From the NCBI GenBank assembly GCA_030626795.1, contig DAOUTI010000002.1, forward strand, positions 1 to 40,087: a stretch of 40,087 nucleotides of DNA, given 5' to 3'. This document shows positions 1 to 7,962 of the stretch, piece by piece. How positions within the stretch are numbered: the first letter of the stretch is position 1; each line of letters starts with the position of its first letter. This DNA is from Flavobacteriaceae bacterium (lineage in GTDB: Bacteria > Bacteroidota > Bacteroidia > Flavobacteriales > Flavobacteriaceae). The notes beneath the pieces were generated by a model. The model did not search any database, was not told the DNA's origin, and saw nothing but the letters and a program-made list of their open reading frames with translations. The position numbers and the translations under genes are program-made.

Positions 1-548
1 TAAAAATTATAGCAAAAAAAGAAGACTATCAAGGTTCAGAATATACTTCTGCCCGAATAAAAACTCAAGGAAAATTTGATTTTAAATATGGCAAAGTTGA
101 AATTAGAGCGAAATTACCTGAAGGTGGCGGAACTTGGCCTGCTCTTTGGATGCTAGGGTTAAACATAACTTCAGTCGGTTGGCCAGCTTGCGGTGAAATT
201 GATATTATGGAACATAAAGGAAATGTTCCAGGTAATGTTTCAAGTGCAATTCATACGCCTTCAAGTTATGGAGGTACAATCAATAAAGGAAATAAATTTG
301 TTTCTGATGTTTCAACAGAGTTTCATATTTATACAGTTAATTGGACTGTAGATAAAATTGAATTCGCAATTGATGACACCATTTTTTATACCTATAACCC
401 ATCAAATAAAGATAGTAATACATGGCCATTTGATGCCAATCAGTTTATTATTTTTAATGTAGCAATGGGAGGAACTTTTGGAGGTGCAATTGATTCTGAT
501 TTTACTGAAGGAACGATGGTAGTAGATTATATTAGGGTTTATCAATAA
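1..548 (+). CDS. GH16 family endo-beta-glucanase (laminarinase-like), 5'-truncated by window edge
   Basis: The reading frame is open from the first bases of the window (codons in phase with position 3), so the ORF-track ATG at 150 is internal. The visible C-terminal part has the GH16 jelly-roll signature and the active-site motif GEIDIMEH. In that E-x-D-x-x-E pattern the first Glu is the nucleophile and the last the acid/base, by family knowledge. Flanking motifs TWPALWMLG and VVDYIRVYQ also match GH16. The GEIDIMEH form is typical of laminarinase/beta-1,3(4)-glucanase branches rather than agarases or carrageenases, so an endo-acting beta-glucanase is inferred. The signal peptide and any accessory domain lie outside the window. 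It is the first of three GH16 domains in this locus and sits 87 bp before the GH2 gene. Confidence 0.9.
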   Translation, partial: KIIAKKEDYQGSEYTSARIKTQGKFDFKYGKVEIRAKLPEGGGTWPALWMLGLNITSVGWPACGEIDIMEHKGNVPGNVSSAIHTPSSYGGTINKGNKFVSDVSTEFHIYTVNWTVDKIEFAIDDTIFYTYNPSNKDSNTWPFDANQFIIFNVAMGGTFGGAIDSDFTEGTMVVDYIRVYQ

Positions 549-635
549 AATATTTTTAAGAGAATAAGTTTTCAACTGAACTTTTCTTTTTCTCAAACAA
601 AAAATAATAGTTAAATACAATATGTTTTTTTACAG

Positions 636-2456
636 ATGTTTAAATATTTCCTTTTAAAAATTTTATTTTTTATTCCTTTAATCAGTCTATCTCAAGATTT
701 GATAACAAATACATTTAACAGAGACACAAAATCTTTAAATGGAACTTGGCATTATATAGTTGATCCATATGAAACAGGCTATTATAACTACAGATATAAA
801 CCTTATGACCAATTAAAGGAAAATAATAACTCTGCTTTTTACAACAATTATCATACTGATAATAAAATGGCATTGGTTGAATATGATTTTGATAAATCTC
901 CTACTTTAACAGTACCTGGTGATTGGAATTCACAGGCAGAAAAACTCTTTTATTATGAGGGTACTATATGGTATAAACGCTCTTTTGATTATACAACTAC
1001 TTCAAAATCAAATAGACAATTTATTTACTTTGGAGCTATAAATTACAAAGCAGAAGTTTATTTAAATGGAATAAAATTAGGAACACACGAAGGTGGTTTT
1101 ACACCTTTTAATTTTGAAATTACATCAATTGTAAAACCAACAGATAATTACTTGGTAATTAAAGTGGATAACAAACGTTTTAAAGAAGCCATACCAACTA
1201 TAAATACAGATTGGTGGAATTATGGCGGAATTACTAGAGATGTGAAAATTATTGAAGAACCAGCAACTTTTATTCAAGACTATTTCATTCAATTAAAAAA
1301 GGATTCGCCAAAAATAATTAGCGGTAGTATTCAATTAAACAATTCTACTAAAAAAGAAAAAATAACACTTTCAATTCCGGAATTAAAAATTAATCAGGAA
1401 TTAATAACAAATGAAAATGGAATTGCTGTTTTTGAAATTGTATCAAAAAAGATAAATTATTGGTCGCCAAACTCACCAAAATTATACGATGTATATATCA
1501 AAACAGAATATCAAACATTAAAAGATGAAATTGGATTTAGAACTATTGAAACCAATGGGCCAGATATTTTATTAAATGGGAAATCTATCTTTTTAAGAGG
1601 AATTTGTATTCACGAAGAAAATGCAATGCGAGGTGCTAGAGCATATAATGATGCCGATGCTTTAGTCGCACTAACTTGGGCTAAAGAATTGGGCTGTAAT
1701 TATGTTAGACTTGCACACTACCCACATAATGAATATATGGTCAAACTTGCCGATAAAATGGGAATCATGGTTTGGGAAGAAATACCCGTGTATTGGACCG
1801 TTGATTTTACCAATAAAAACTCACTTGATAATGCTAAAAATCAGTTAACAGAAGCTATAACAAGAGATAAAAATAGAGCATCAATAATCATTTGGTCGAT
1901 GGCAAATGAAACCCCACCATCAACTCCAAGAAATGTATTTTTAAAAGAATTAATACTACATACAAAAAGTATGGACAGTTCAAGACTTATAAGTGCAGCG
2001 CTTGAAAAACATTATAAAGACGGTTTTAATATTGTTGATGATGAAATAGGAAACTATTTAGATATAGTTGCATTTAATCAATATACGGGTTGGTATGGAG
2101 GTTCACTTGAAAACGCACCAGATATGAAATGGGATATTAAGTTTAACAAACCGGTTGTAATATCCGAATTTGGCGGTGGAGCCCTTCAAGGTTTACATGG
2201 AACTATAGATGAGCGTTGGACAGAAGAATACCAAGAATATTTATACCAACAAAACTTAAAAATGATTGAAAAAATTCCAAATATTAGAGGAACTAGCCCT
2301 TGGATTTTAAATGATTTTAGATCTCCAAAAAGAGTGTTACCAGTTATTCAAGATGGATGGAATAGAAAAGGCTTAATATCCAATCATGGTATTAAAAAGA
2401 AAGCCTTTTTTACAGTAAAAGATTTTTATAACAAAATAGAAAAACAATACAGGTAA
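636..2456 (+). CDS. GH2 family glycoside hydrolase (beta-glucuronidase/beta-galactosidase-like)
   Basis: This 606-residue exo-glycosidase begins with a signal peptide (about residues 1-20, ending near ISLSQ), so it is probably periplasmic. An N-terminal sugar-binding jelly roll spans roughly 40-205 (EVYLNGIKLGTHEGGF), an Ig-like domain about 206-300, and a TIM barrel about 305-606. The barrel begins with the GH2 signature LRGICIHEENAMRG. The acid/base Glu is in WSMANET (about E425) and the nucleophile in VISEFGGG (about E511). Length and domain order match UidA-type beta-glucuronidases of about 600 residues; exact sugar specificity cannot be read from sequence. Its stop is followed after 1 bp by the next GH16 start, so the two are likely translationally coupled. 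In context it would remove side chains or trim oligosaccharides released by the GH16 enzymes. Confidence 0.9.
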   Translation: MFKYFLLKILFFIPLISLSQDLITNTFNRDTKSLNGTWHYIVDPYETGYYNYRYKPYDQLKENNNSAFYNNYHTDNKMALVEYDFDKSPTLTVPGDWNSQAEKLFYYEGTIWYKRSFDYTTTSKSNRQFIYFGAINYKAEVYLNGIKLGTHEGGFTPFNFEITSIVKPTDNYLVIKVDNKRFKEAIPTINTDWWNYGGITRDVKIIEEPATFIQDYFIQLKKDSPKIISGSIQLNNSTKKEKITLSIPELKINQELITNENGIAVFEIVSKKINYWSPNSPKLYDVYIKTEYQTLKDEIGFRTIETNGPDILLNGKSIFLRGICIHEENAMRGARAYNDADALVALTWAKELGCNYVRLAHYPHNEYMVKLADKMGIMVWEEIPVYWTVDFTNKNSLDNAKNQLTEAITRDKNRASIIIWSMANETPPSTPRNVFLKELILHTKSMDSSRLISAALEKHYKDGFNIVDDEIGNYLDIVAFNQYTGWYGGSLENAPDMKWDIKFNKPVVISEFGGGALQGLHGTIDERWTEEYQEYLYQQNLKMIEKIPNIRGTSPWILNDFRSPKRVLPVIQDGWNRKGLISNHGIKKKAFFTVKDFYNKIEKQYR

Positions 2457-2457
2457 A

Positions 2458-3339
2458 ATGTTTAATAAAATTTCATATTTCATAGTTTTTATTAATTTGA
2501 GTTTGCTACTTTCTTGTCAAGAGGATAAGAAAGTAGCTATTAATCAAATTAATTATAAACTGGTTTGGGCAGATGAATTTGATACTTCTGGGAAACCAGA
2601 TGCAACAAAATGGAATTATGAAATAGGGTTTATTAGAAATAATGAAAAACAGTATTATACTGATAATTTTAAAAATGTAAGAGTAGAAGATGGTAATTTA
2701 ATTATTGAAGCTCATAAAGAAAAAATTGCTAATAAAGATTTTAAAAGTGATAAGTTTAAAGATAAAAGCTGGTTACACTATATTTCAAAAACAGACACTG
2801 CTCAATATACTTCTGCCAGTTTAACAACAAAAGGCATTGCTGAATGGACGTATGGTAAAATTGAGATTAAGGCAAAACTACCAAAAGGTGTTGGGCAATG
2901 GCCAGCAATTTGGATGCTAGGAGAAAATAAAAAAGAAGTAGGCTGGCCTAAATGTGGTGAAATTGATATAATGGAACATGTCGGTTTTGAAAAAGATTCA
3001 ATTTTCGGAACTATACATACCCAAGCGTATAACCATATGAAAGGAACTCAAAAAGGTAAAAATGTATTTATTGATGTCCCTTATGATTCTTTTCATATCT
3101 TTTCTATAGAATGGACTCCTAAAAAAATTGATTTTTTGTTAGATGGCGTAGTTTATAACCATGTTAAAAATGAGTATAAATCTGTTGATGAATGGCCTTT
3201 TGATCAAAACTTTCACCTTAAACTAAATGCTGCTATTGGTGGAGGATTAGGCGGTATTAAAGGTATTGATGATTCCGTGTTCCCACAACAAATGGTTGTT
3301 GATTATGTAAGAGTTTATCAATTAAAATTAGTTAAATGA
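2458..3339 (+). CDS. GH16 lipoprotein, laminarinase-like endo-beta-glucanase
   Basis: A 293-residue protein with a lipoprotein signal (lipobox LLSC; mature start CQEDKK). The acidic residues just after the Cys resemble the Bacteroidetes surface-export signal, so a cell-surface location is inferred. A single GH16 domain fills the rest, beginning YKLVWADEFD and ending VVDYVRVYQ. The catalytic motif GEIDIMEH places E168, D170 and E173 in the expected pattern, and QWPAIWMLG precedes it. This is the usual laminarinase/beta-1,3(4)-glucanase form. It starts 1 bp after the GH2 stop, and its last bases (ATGA) overlap the start of the following phosphatase-fold gene. A surface position fits a role in the first cut of the polysaccharide before import. 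Confidence 0.92.
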   Translation: MFNKISYFIVFINLSLLLSCQEDKKVAINQINYKLVWADEFDTSGKPDATKWNYEIGFIRNNEKQYYTDNFKNVRVEDGNLIIEAHKEKIANKDFKSDKFKDKSWLHYISKTDTAQYTSASLTTKGIAEWTYGKIEIKAKLPKGVGQWPAIWMLGENKKEVGWPKCGEIDIMEHVGFEKDSIFGTIHTQAYNHMKGTQKGKNVFIDVPYDSFHIFSIEWTPKKIDFLLDGVVYNHVKNEYKSVDEWPFDQNFHLKLNAAIGGGLGGIKGIDDSVFPQQMVVDYVRVYQLKLVK

Positions 3340-4187
3340 AGAAAATTATAATTCATATATTTTTATTGTTAATGATAACTAGCTGTATGTCAGATGTTAA
3401 AACTAATATTTCTGTTATGACTTATAATGTTAGATATGGTTTAGCAGATGATGGTGAAAACTCTTGGGAGTATCGTAAAAAAGAGTTGTCTAATTTAATA
3501 AAGTCTAAAGAGCCCGATTTTTTAGGTACACAAGAAGGTTTACCTTTTCAAATTAGTTATATAAACAATGCCATGCCAAATTATGAATTTATTGGTACAG
3601 ATAGAGATGGTAATGGTAAAGGCGAAAATACTGCTATATTCTATAATACATCTAAATATAAAGTCCTAAAACAACACACATTTTGGTTGTCTCCTACTCA
3701 AAATAAAGTGTCTAAAGGATGGGATGCAGCATATCCCCGAATTTGCACTTACGGCTTATTTACAAATAAATTAACTAAACAAAATTTTTGGGTAATCAAC
3801 ACGCATTTTGACCATATTGGTGTTGAAGCAAGAAAAGAAAGTGCGCTTCTAATACTAAACAAAATAGAAGAAATAAATACTAAAAATTACCCTCTAATTT
3901 TTATGGGTGACTTAAATGCAGAACCTGAAAGCAAACCTGTAATAAGTTTAAAAACACATTTAGTAGATTCTAAGGAAGTATCGATAGAAAAACCTAAAGG
4001 GCCTGATGGTACTTTTAATGCCTTTCAATTCGAAATTCCCGTTACAAAACGAATAGATTATATATTCATTTCAAATAACAACACAATACAAGTAAATAAT
4101 TATACGGTTTTAAATGACTCTAAAGAATCAAAATATCCTTCAGATCATTTACCCGTGTTTGTAGAATTAACAATAAAAAAGAACTAA
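3336..4187 (+). CDS. Endonuclease/exonuclease/phosphatase-fold lipoprotein
   Basis: A 283-residue lipoprotein (lipobox ITSC) with one endonuclease/exonuclease/phosphatase (EEP) domain. The metal and catalytic motifs are in family order: TYNVRYG, GTQEG (metal-binding Glu), NTHFDH (catalytic His region), MGDLNAEPES (Asp/Asn) and SDHLPVFVE (terminal Asp-His). All expected residues seem intact, so an active metal-dependent phosphodiesterase or phosphatase is likely, but the substrate is unknown. Genes of this fold recur inside Bacteroidetes polysaccharide loci, where their job is not settled. The start overlaps the GH16 stop by 4 bp (ATGA) and the stop overlaps the GH3 start by 1 bp (TAATG). It is therefore firmly within the operon and not an incidental neighbour. 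Confidence 0.88.
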   Translation: MKKIIIHIFLLLMITSCMSDVKTNISVMTYNVRYGLADDGENSWEYRKKELSNLIKSKEPDFLGTQEGLPFQISYINNAMPNYEFIGTDRDGNGKGENTAIFYNTSKYKVLKQHTFWLSPTQNKVSKGWDAAYPRICTYGLFTNKLTKQNFWVINTHFDHIGVEARKESALLILNKIEEINTKNYPLIFMGDLNAEPESKPVISLKTHLVDSKEVSIEKPKGPDGTFNAFQFEIPVTKRIDYIFISNNNTIQVNNYTVLNDSKESKYPSDHLPVFVELTIKKN

Positions 4188-6490
4188 TGATTAAAATGCA
4201 TAAAATATTTATTCTCTTTATCTCAATTATTTTGTTTTCCAATTGTAAAACTAGAGAAATTAGTATCGTAGATACGAATGGCAATACTATGGAACAAAAA
4301 GTGGATTCTGTTTTAGCCTTAATGACATTGTATGAAAAAGTTGGTCAAATGAATCAATACAATGGTAGTTGGGATGTAACGGGCCCAGCATCAGGCAAAA
4401 GCGATAAAGATAAACTAGAAAGGCTTAAAAACGGGGGAGTTGGTTCTATGCTAAATGTTCTTTCAGTTAAAGCCACAAGAGAAGCACAAAAACTAGTAAT
4501 GGAAAACTCTCGTTTAAAAATCCCATTAATCATAGGTTACGATGTAATTCATGGTTACAAAACAATATTTCCAGTACCATTGGGAGAAAGCGCAAGTTGG
4601 GATTTAGATATTATGCAAAAATCGGCAGCAGTAGCAGCTAGTGAAGCTTCGGCAGCTGGTATAAATTGGACGTTTGCGCCAATGTTAGATGTTTCTAGAG
4701 ATGCTCGTTGGGGTAGAATAATGGAAGGCTCTGGTGAAGACCCATATCTTGCATCACAAATAGGTGTTGCTAGAGTAAAAGGATTTCAAGGTGACGATTT
4801 AACAAAAAATAATACCATTGCAGCATGTGCAAAACATTTTGCAGGCTATGGTTTCGCAGAAGCAGGAAGAGATTACAATACGGTAAATATAGGTGAGTAT
4901 GAATTGCACAATGCTATTTTACCTCCGTTTAAAGCTGCTGCAGAAGCAGGAGTAGCAACCTTTATGAATTCATTTAATGAAATTGATGGGATTCCAGCAA
5001 CAGGGCACAGAGAGTTACAAAGAACTATTTTAAAAGATAATTGGAGTTGGGATGGATTTATTGTTTCTGATTGGGGGTCTGTTGGTGAGATGATAGCGCA
5101 CGGTTATGCTAAAGATATGAAACAGGCTTCAGAAATTGCTGCAAATGCTGGTAGCGATATGGATATGGAATCTTATGCTTATGAAGGATATTTAGAAGAA
5201 TTAGTTAATGAAGGAAAAGTGGATATTGCATTAATAGATGATTCTGTAAAACGAATTTTAAGAATAAAATTTAGACTGGGGCTTTTCGATGATCCATATA
5301 AATATTGTAATGAAGAAAGAGAGAAAACTGAAATTTATACGCAAGAAAATCAGGATTTTGCACGTGAGGTTGCAAAAAAATCAATTGTTTTACTTAAAAA
5401 TGATAACCATATCTTACCTTTAAATAAAAGTATAAAAAGCATTGCCATTATTGGTCCTTTGGCAGATGATAAAGATTCTCCAATAGGTAATTGGAGAGCA
5501 AAAGGAGAAACAAATTCGGCAATTTCATTATTAGAAGGAATTAAGAATGCTGTGAGCCCAAATACGAAAGTAATATATGAAAAAGGAGTAAGTATTTTAA
5601 CGGAAGAATATCCAAGAGGAAGAGGCTTTTTAATGCCTTTAAATTTTAACACAACAGATGTATCAGGAATACCTGCTGCCGTTAAAGCAGCGAAAAATGC
5701 TGAAATAGTTGTGTTAGCAATTGGAGAGGTCGCATTGCAAACAGGTGAAGGTAGAAGCCAAACAAATATTAAATTAGTAGGAAAACAACAAGAATTATTA
5801 GAAGCCATTTATAAAGTAAATAAAAATGTGGTAATCGTTTTAATGAATGGGAGGCCTCTAGACATTTCATGGGCGGCAGACAATGTGCCATCTATTTTAG
5901 AATGTTGGCTTTTAGGTTCACAATCAGGAAACGCAATAGCTGATGTGCTATTTGGAGATTATAATCCATCGGGAAAATTACCAGTATCATTTCCTCATAA
6001 CGTTGGTCAAGAACCATTATATTACAATAAAAAAAATACGGGAAGACCTTATAATGAAACTCATGTTACCTTTTCGGCTTACAGAGATGCTCCAAATACT
6101 GCTTTATACCCATTCGGTTTTGGTTTGAGTTATACAAACTTTACTTATAGCAACTTAAAATTAAATAAAAAAGAAATTACTTTAGACGGAAAAACCACAG
6201 TATCAGTAGAGGTAACAAATACAGGAGGAGTTGATGGAGAAGAAGTAATTCAATTATACATTAGAGATTTAGTAGGAAGTATTACTAGACCTATTAAAGA
6301 GTTGAAAGGGTTTCAAAAAATATACTTTAAAAAAGGAGAGACTAAAACTGTAACGTTTGAAATAAATTCAAAAACATTAGAATTTTATACCGTAAATAAA
6401 AAATGGGAAGTAGAACCAGGTGATTTTAATATTTGGATTGGTGGAAGTTCAACTGCAGAATTAAAAGCATCATTTACTGTTGTAAAATAA
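4187..6490 (+). CDS. GH3 family beta-glucosidase, lipoprotein
   Basis: A 767-residue GH3 exo-beta-glucosidase. The N-terminus carries a lipobox (FSNC); ATG codons at 4187 and 4196 are both possible starts, the first overlapping the previous stop. The TIM-barrel domain covers about 35-370, with FAPMLDVSRDARWGR and the nucleophile in GFIVSDWGS (D295). An alpha/beta sandwich follows at about 395-640, then a fibronectin-III-like C-terminal domain from about 670 (EVTNTGGVDGEEVIQLYIRD). Length and order are those of periplasmic BglX-type enzymes. It would release glucose from oligosaccharides made by the GH16 glucanases; strict linkage preference is not readable. The SASA esterase gene follows after 5 bp. 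Confidence 0.93.
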   Translation: MIKMHKIFILFISIILFSNCKTREISIVDTNGNTMEQKVDSVLALMTLYEKVGQMNQYNGSWDVTGPASGKSDKDKLERLKNGGVGSMLNVLSVKATREAQKLVMENSRLKIPLIIGYDVIHGYKTIFPVPLGESASWDLDIMQKSAAVAASEASAAGINWTFAPMLDVSRDARWGRIMEGSGEDPYLASQIGVARVKGFQGDDLTKNNTIAACAKHFAGYGFAEAGRDYNTVNIGEYELHNAILPPFKAAAEAGVATFMNSFNEIDGIPATGHRELQRTILKDNWSWDGFIVSDWGSVGEMIAHGYAKDMKQASEIAANAGSDMDMESYAYEGYLEELVNEGKVDIALIDDSVKRILRIKFRLGLFDDPYKYCNEEREKTEIYTQENQDFAREVAKKSIVLLKNDNHILPLNKSIKSIAIIGPLADDKDSPIGNWRAKGETNSAISLLEGIKNAVSPNTKVIYEKGVSILTEEYPRGRGFLMPLNFNTTDVSGIPAAVKAAKNAEIVVLAIGEVALQTGEGRSQTNIKLVGKQQELLEAIYKVNKNVVIVLMNGRPLDISWAADNVPSILECWLLGSQSGNAIADVLFGDYNPSGKLPVSFPHNVGQEPLYYNKKNTGRPYNETHVTFSAYRDAPNTALYPFGFGLSYTNFTYSNLKLNKKEITLDGKTTVSVEVTNTGGVDGEEVIQLYIRDLVGSITRPIKELKGFQKIYFKKGETKTVTFEINSKTLEFYTVNKKWEVEPGDFNIWIGGSSTAELKASFTVVK

Positions 6491-6495
6491 ATTAA

Positions 6496-7953
6496 ATGAA
6501 AAAAGTAATACTATATATCCTATTTGTTTATTCTGTAACAATAACATCTCAAACAACATTGCCTTCATTTTTTGGAGACAATATGATATTGCAACAAAAC
6601 GATTCAGTTAATATTTGGGGAACAGATAAACCAAATACAAAAATAAATATTACCGCAGGTTGGGGAGAAAAAGCAGTTACAATTACTGATAAATCAGGTA
6701 AATGGAAAACAAAAATAGTAACGCTTAAAGCAGATAAAAAACCGTACACATTAAATATAAAAGGAAACGATGAAATTATATTTAAAAATGTGGTTTTTGG
6801 TGAAGTCTGGTTTTGTGCAGGACAATCAAATATGGAAATGCCAATAAAAGGCTATCCTAATTCACCAATTTTAGGTGGAAATGAAGCAATGCTATACGGT
6901 ACAAACAAATTTATCCGTTCTTTCCATGTAAACAGAAATGCCATTGAAACACCACAAGAAGATACAAAAGGAGGGCAATGGCTAGAAGCAAATCCCTTAT
7001 CTATTAAAGATTTTAGCGCAACAGCATATTTCTTTGCTAAAGAATTAAATAAAGTATTAGATGTGCCAATTGGAATTATAAATTCGTCTTGGGGTGGAGC
7101 AGCAGCTGAAGCATTTGTAGATAATGAAACCTTAAAAACTCAATTTCCACAAGTATTTACACGAAAAAAAGGAAAATATGAATACGGAATAATGCATAAA
7201 CCAAGTTTTATTTACAATGGTATGGTTGCACCATTTGAAGGCTTTAATATGCAAGGTGTAATTTGGAATCAAGGAGAAACTAATAGAGATCGTTTTAAAG
7301 AATATAAAACCTTATTACCTGCAATGTTTAATCATTGGCGTAAAAAATGGAATGATGATTTTTCTTTTTATATGGTTCAAGTTGCGCCATTTTATTATGG
7401 AGATGGTAGGTATGTTACTTTTATTGGAGAATCTATTGTAGATATTACCAAAAATGAAAAAAACACAGGTTTTGCATCAACAATTGATATCGGAAAATGT
7501 AGTGATATTCATGCCCCAGATAAAGAAACTATTGGTAAACGTCTTGCTTTAGTTGCTTTTGCTAAAGATTATGGTTTTAAAGGAATTACTTACAGCGGAC
7601 CAATATATAAATCAATGGAGATTGACAACAATCAAATTAAAGTTTACTTTGACGAACTTGCAAGAGGTTTAATAACCAAAGAAGGTAAAAAAGGGATGCC
7701 GTTAAATAATTTTGAAATTGCTGGAGCGGATAAAATATTTTATAAAGCAGACGCAATTATAAAAGGTGGAGATGAAAAATCGCATATTATTGCATCAAGT
7801 AATAAAGTTTCCACTCCTGTAGCTGTTCGTTATGCTTTTGAAAATTGTATTAAAGGAGATATATACAATACAGCTGGATTACCATTAATGTCTTTCCGTA
7901 CCGATAATTGGGATGATGTAAATTATAAAAACCCTCCTAAAGAAAAAAATTAA
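6496..7953 (+). CDS. SASA-domain (sialate O-acetylesterase-like) SGNH carbohydrate esterase
   Basis: A 485-residue secreted protein with a signal peptide (about 1-19, ending TITSQ). It belongs to the sialate O-acetylesterase/DUF303 (SASA) group. The nucleophile block is FCAGQSNMEMP (S111), a second block is WNQGETNRD, and the C-terminal Asp-x-x-His pair appears as DIHAPDK (about D337, H339). An N-terminal beta domain precedes the hydrolase core, as usual for this family. The enzyme would remove O-acetyl groups from a sugar backbone. Sialic acid need not be the target; many homologues in plant or algal glycan loci act on other acetylated glycans. It lies 5 bp after the GH3 gene and 9 bp before the SGNH-GH16-SGNH gene. 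Confidence 0.88.
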   Translation: MKKVILYILFVYSVTITSQTTLPSFFGDNMILQQNDSVNIWGTDKPNTKINITAGWGEKAVTITDKSGKWKTKIVTLKADKKPYTLNIKGNDEIIFKNVVFGEVWFCAGQSNMEMPIKGYPNSPILGGNEAMLYGTNKFIRSFHVNRNAIETPQEDTKGGQWLEANPLSIKDFSATAYFFAKELNKVLDVPIGIINSSWGGAAAEAFVDNETLKTQFPQVFTRKKGKYEYGIMHKPSFIYNGMVAPFEGFNMQGVIWNQGETNRDRFKEYKTLLPAMFNHWRKKWNDDFSFYMVQVAPFYYGDGRYVTFIGESIVDITKNEKNTGFASTIDIGKCSDIHAPDKETIGKRLALVAFAKDYGFKGITYSGPIYKSMEIDNNQIKVYFDELARGLITKEGKKGMPLNNFEIAGADKIFYKADAIIKGGDEKSHIIASSNKVSTPVAVRYAFENCIKGDIYNTAGLPLMSFRTDNWDDVNYKNPPKEKN

Positions 7954-7962
7954 ACATCAATT

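Noticed and set aside
5350-5808. 152-aa minus-strand ORF within the GH3 gene
   Set aside because: It lies wholly antisense to a clear GH3 enzyme and shows no recognisable motif; its openness follows from codon bias of the sense gene.
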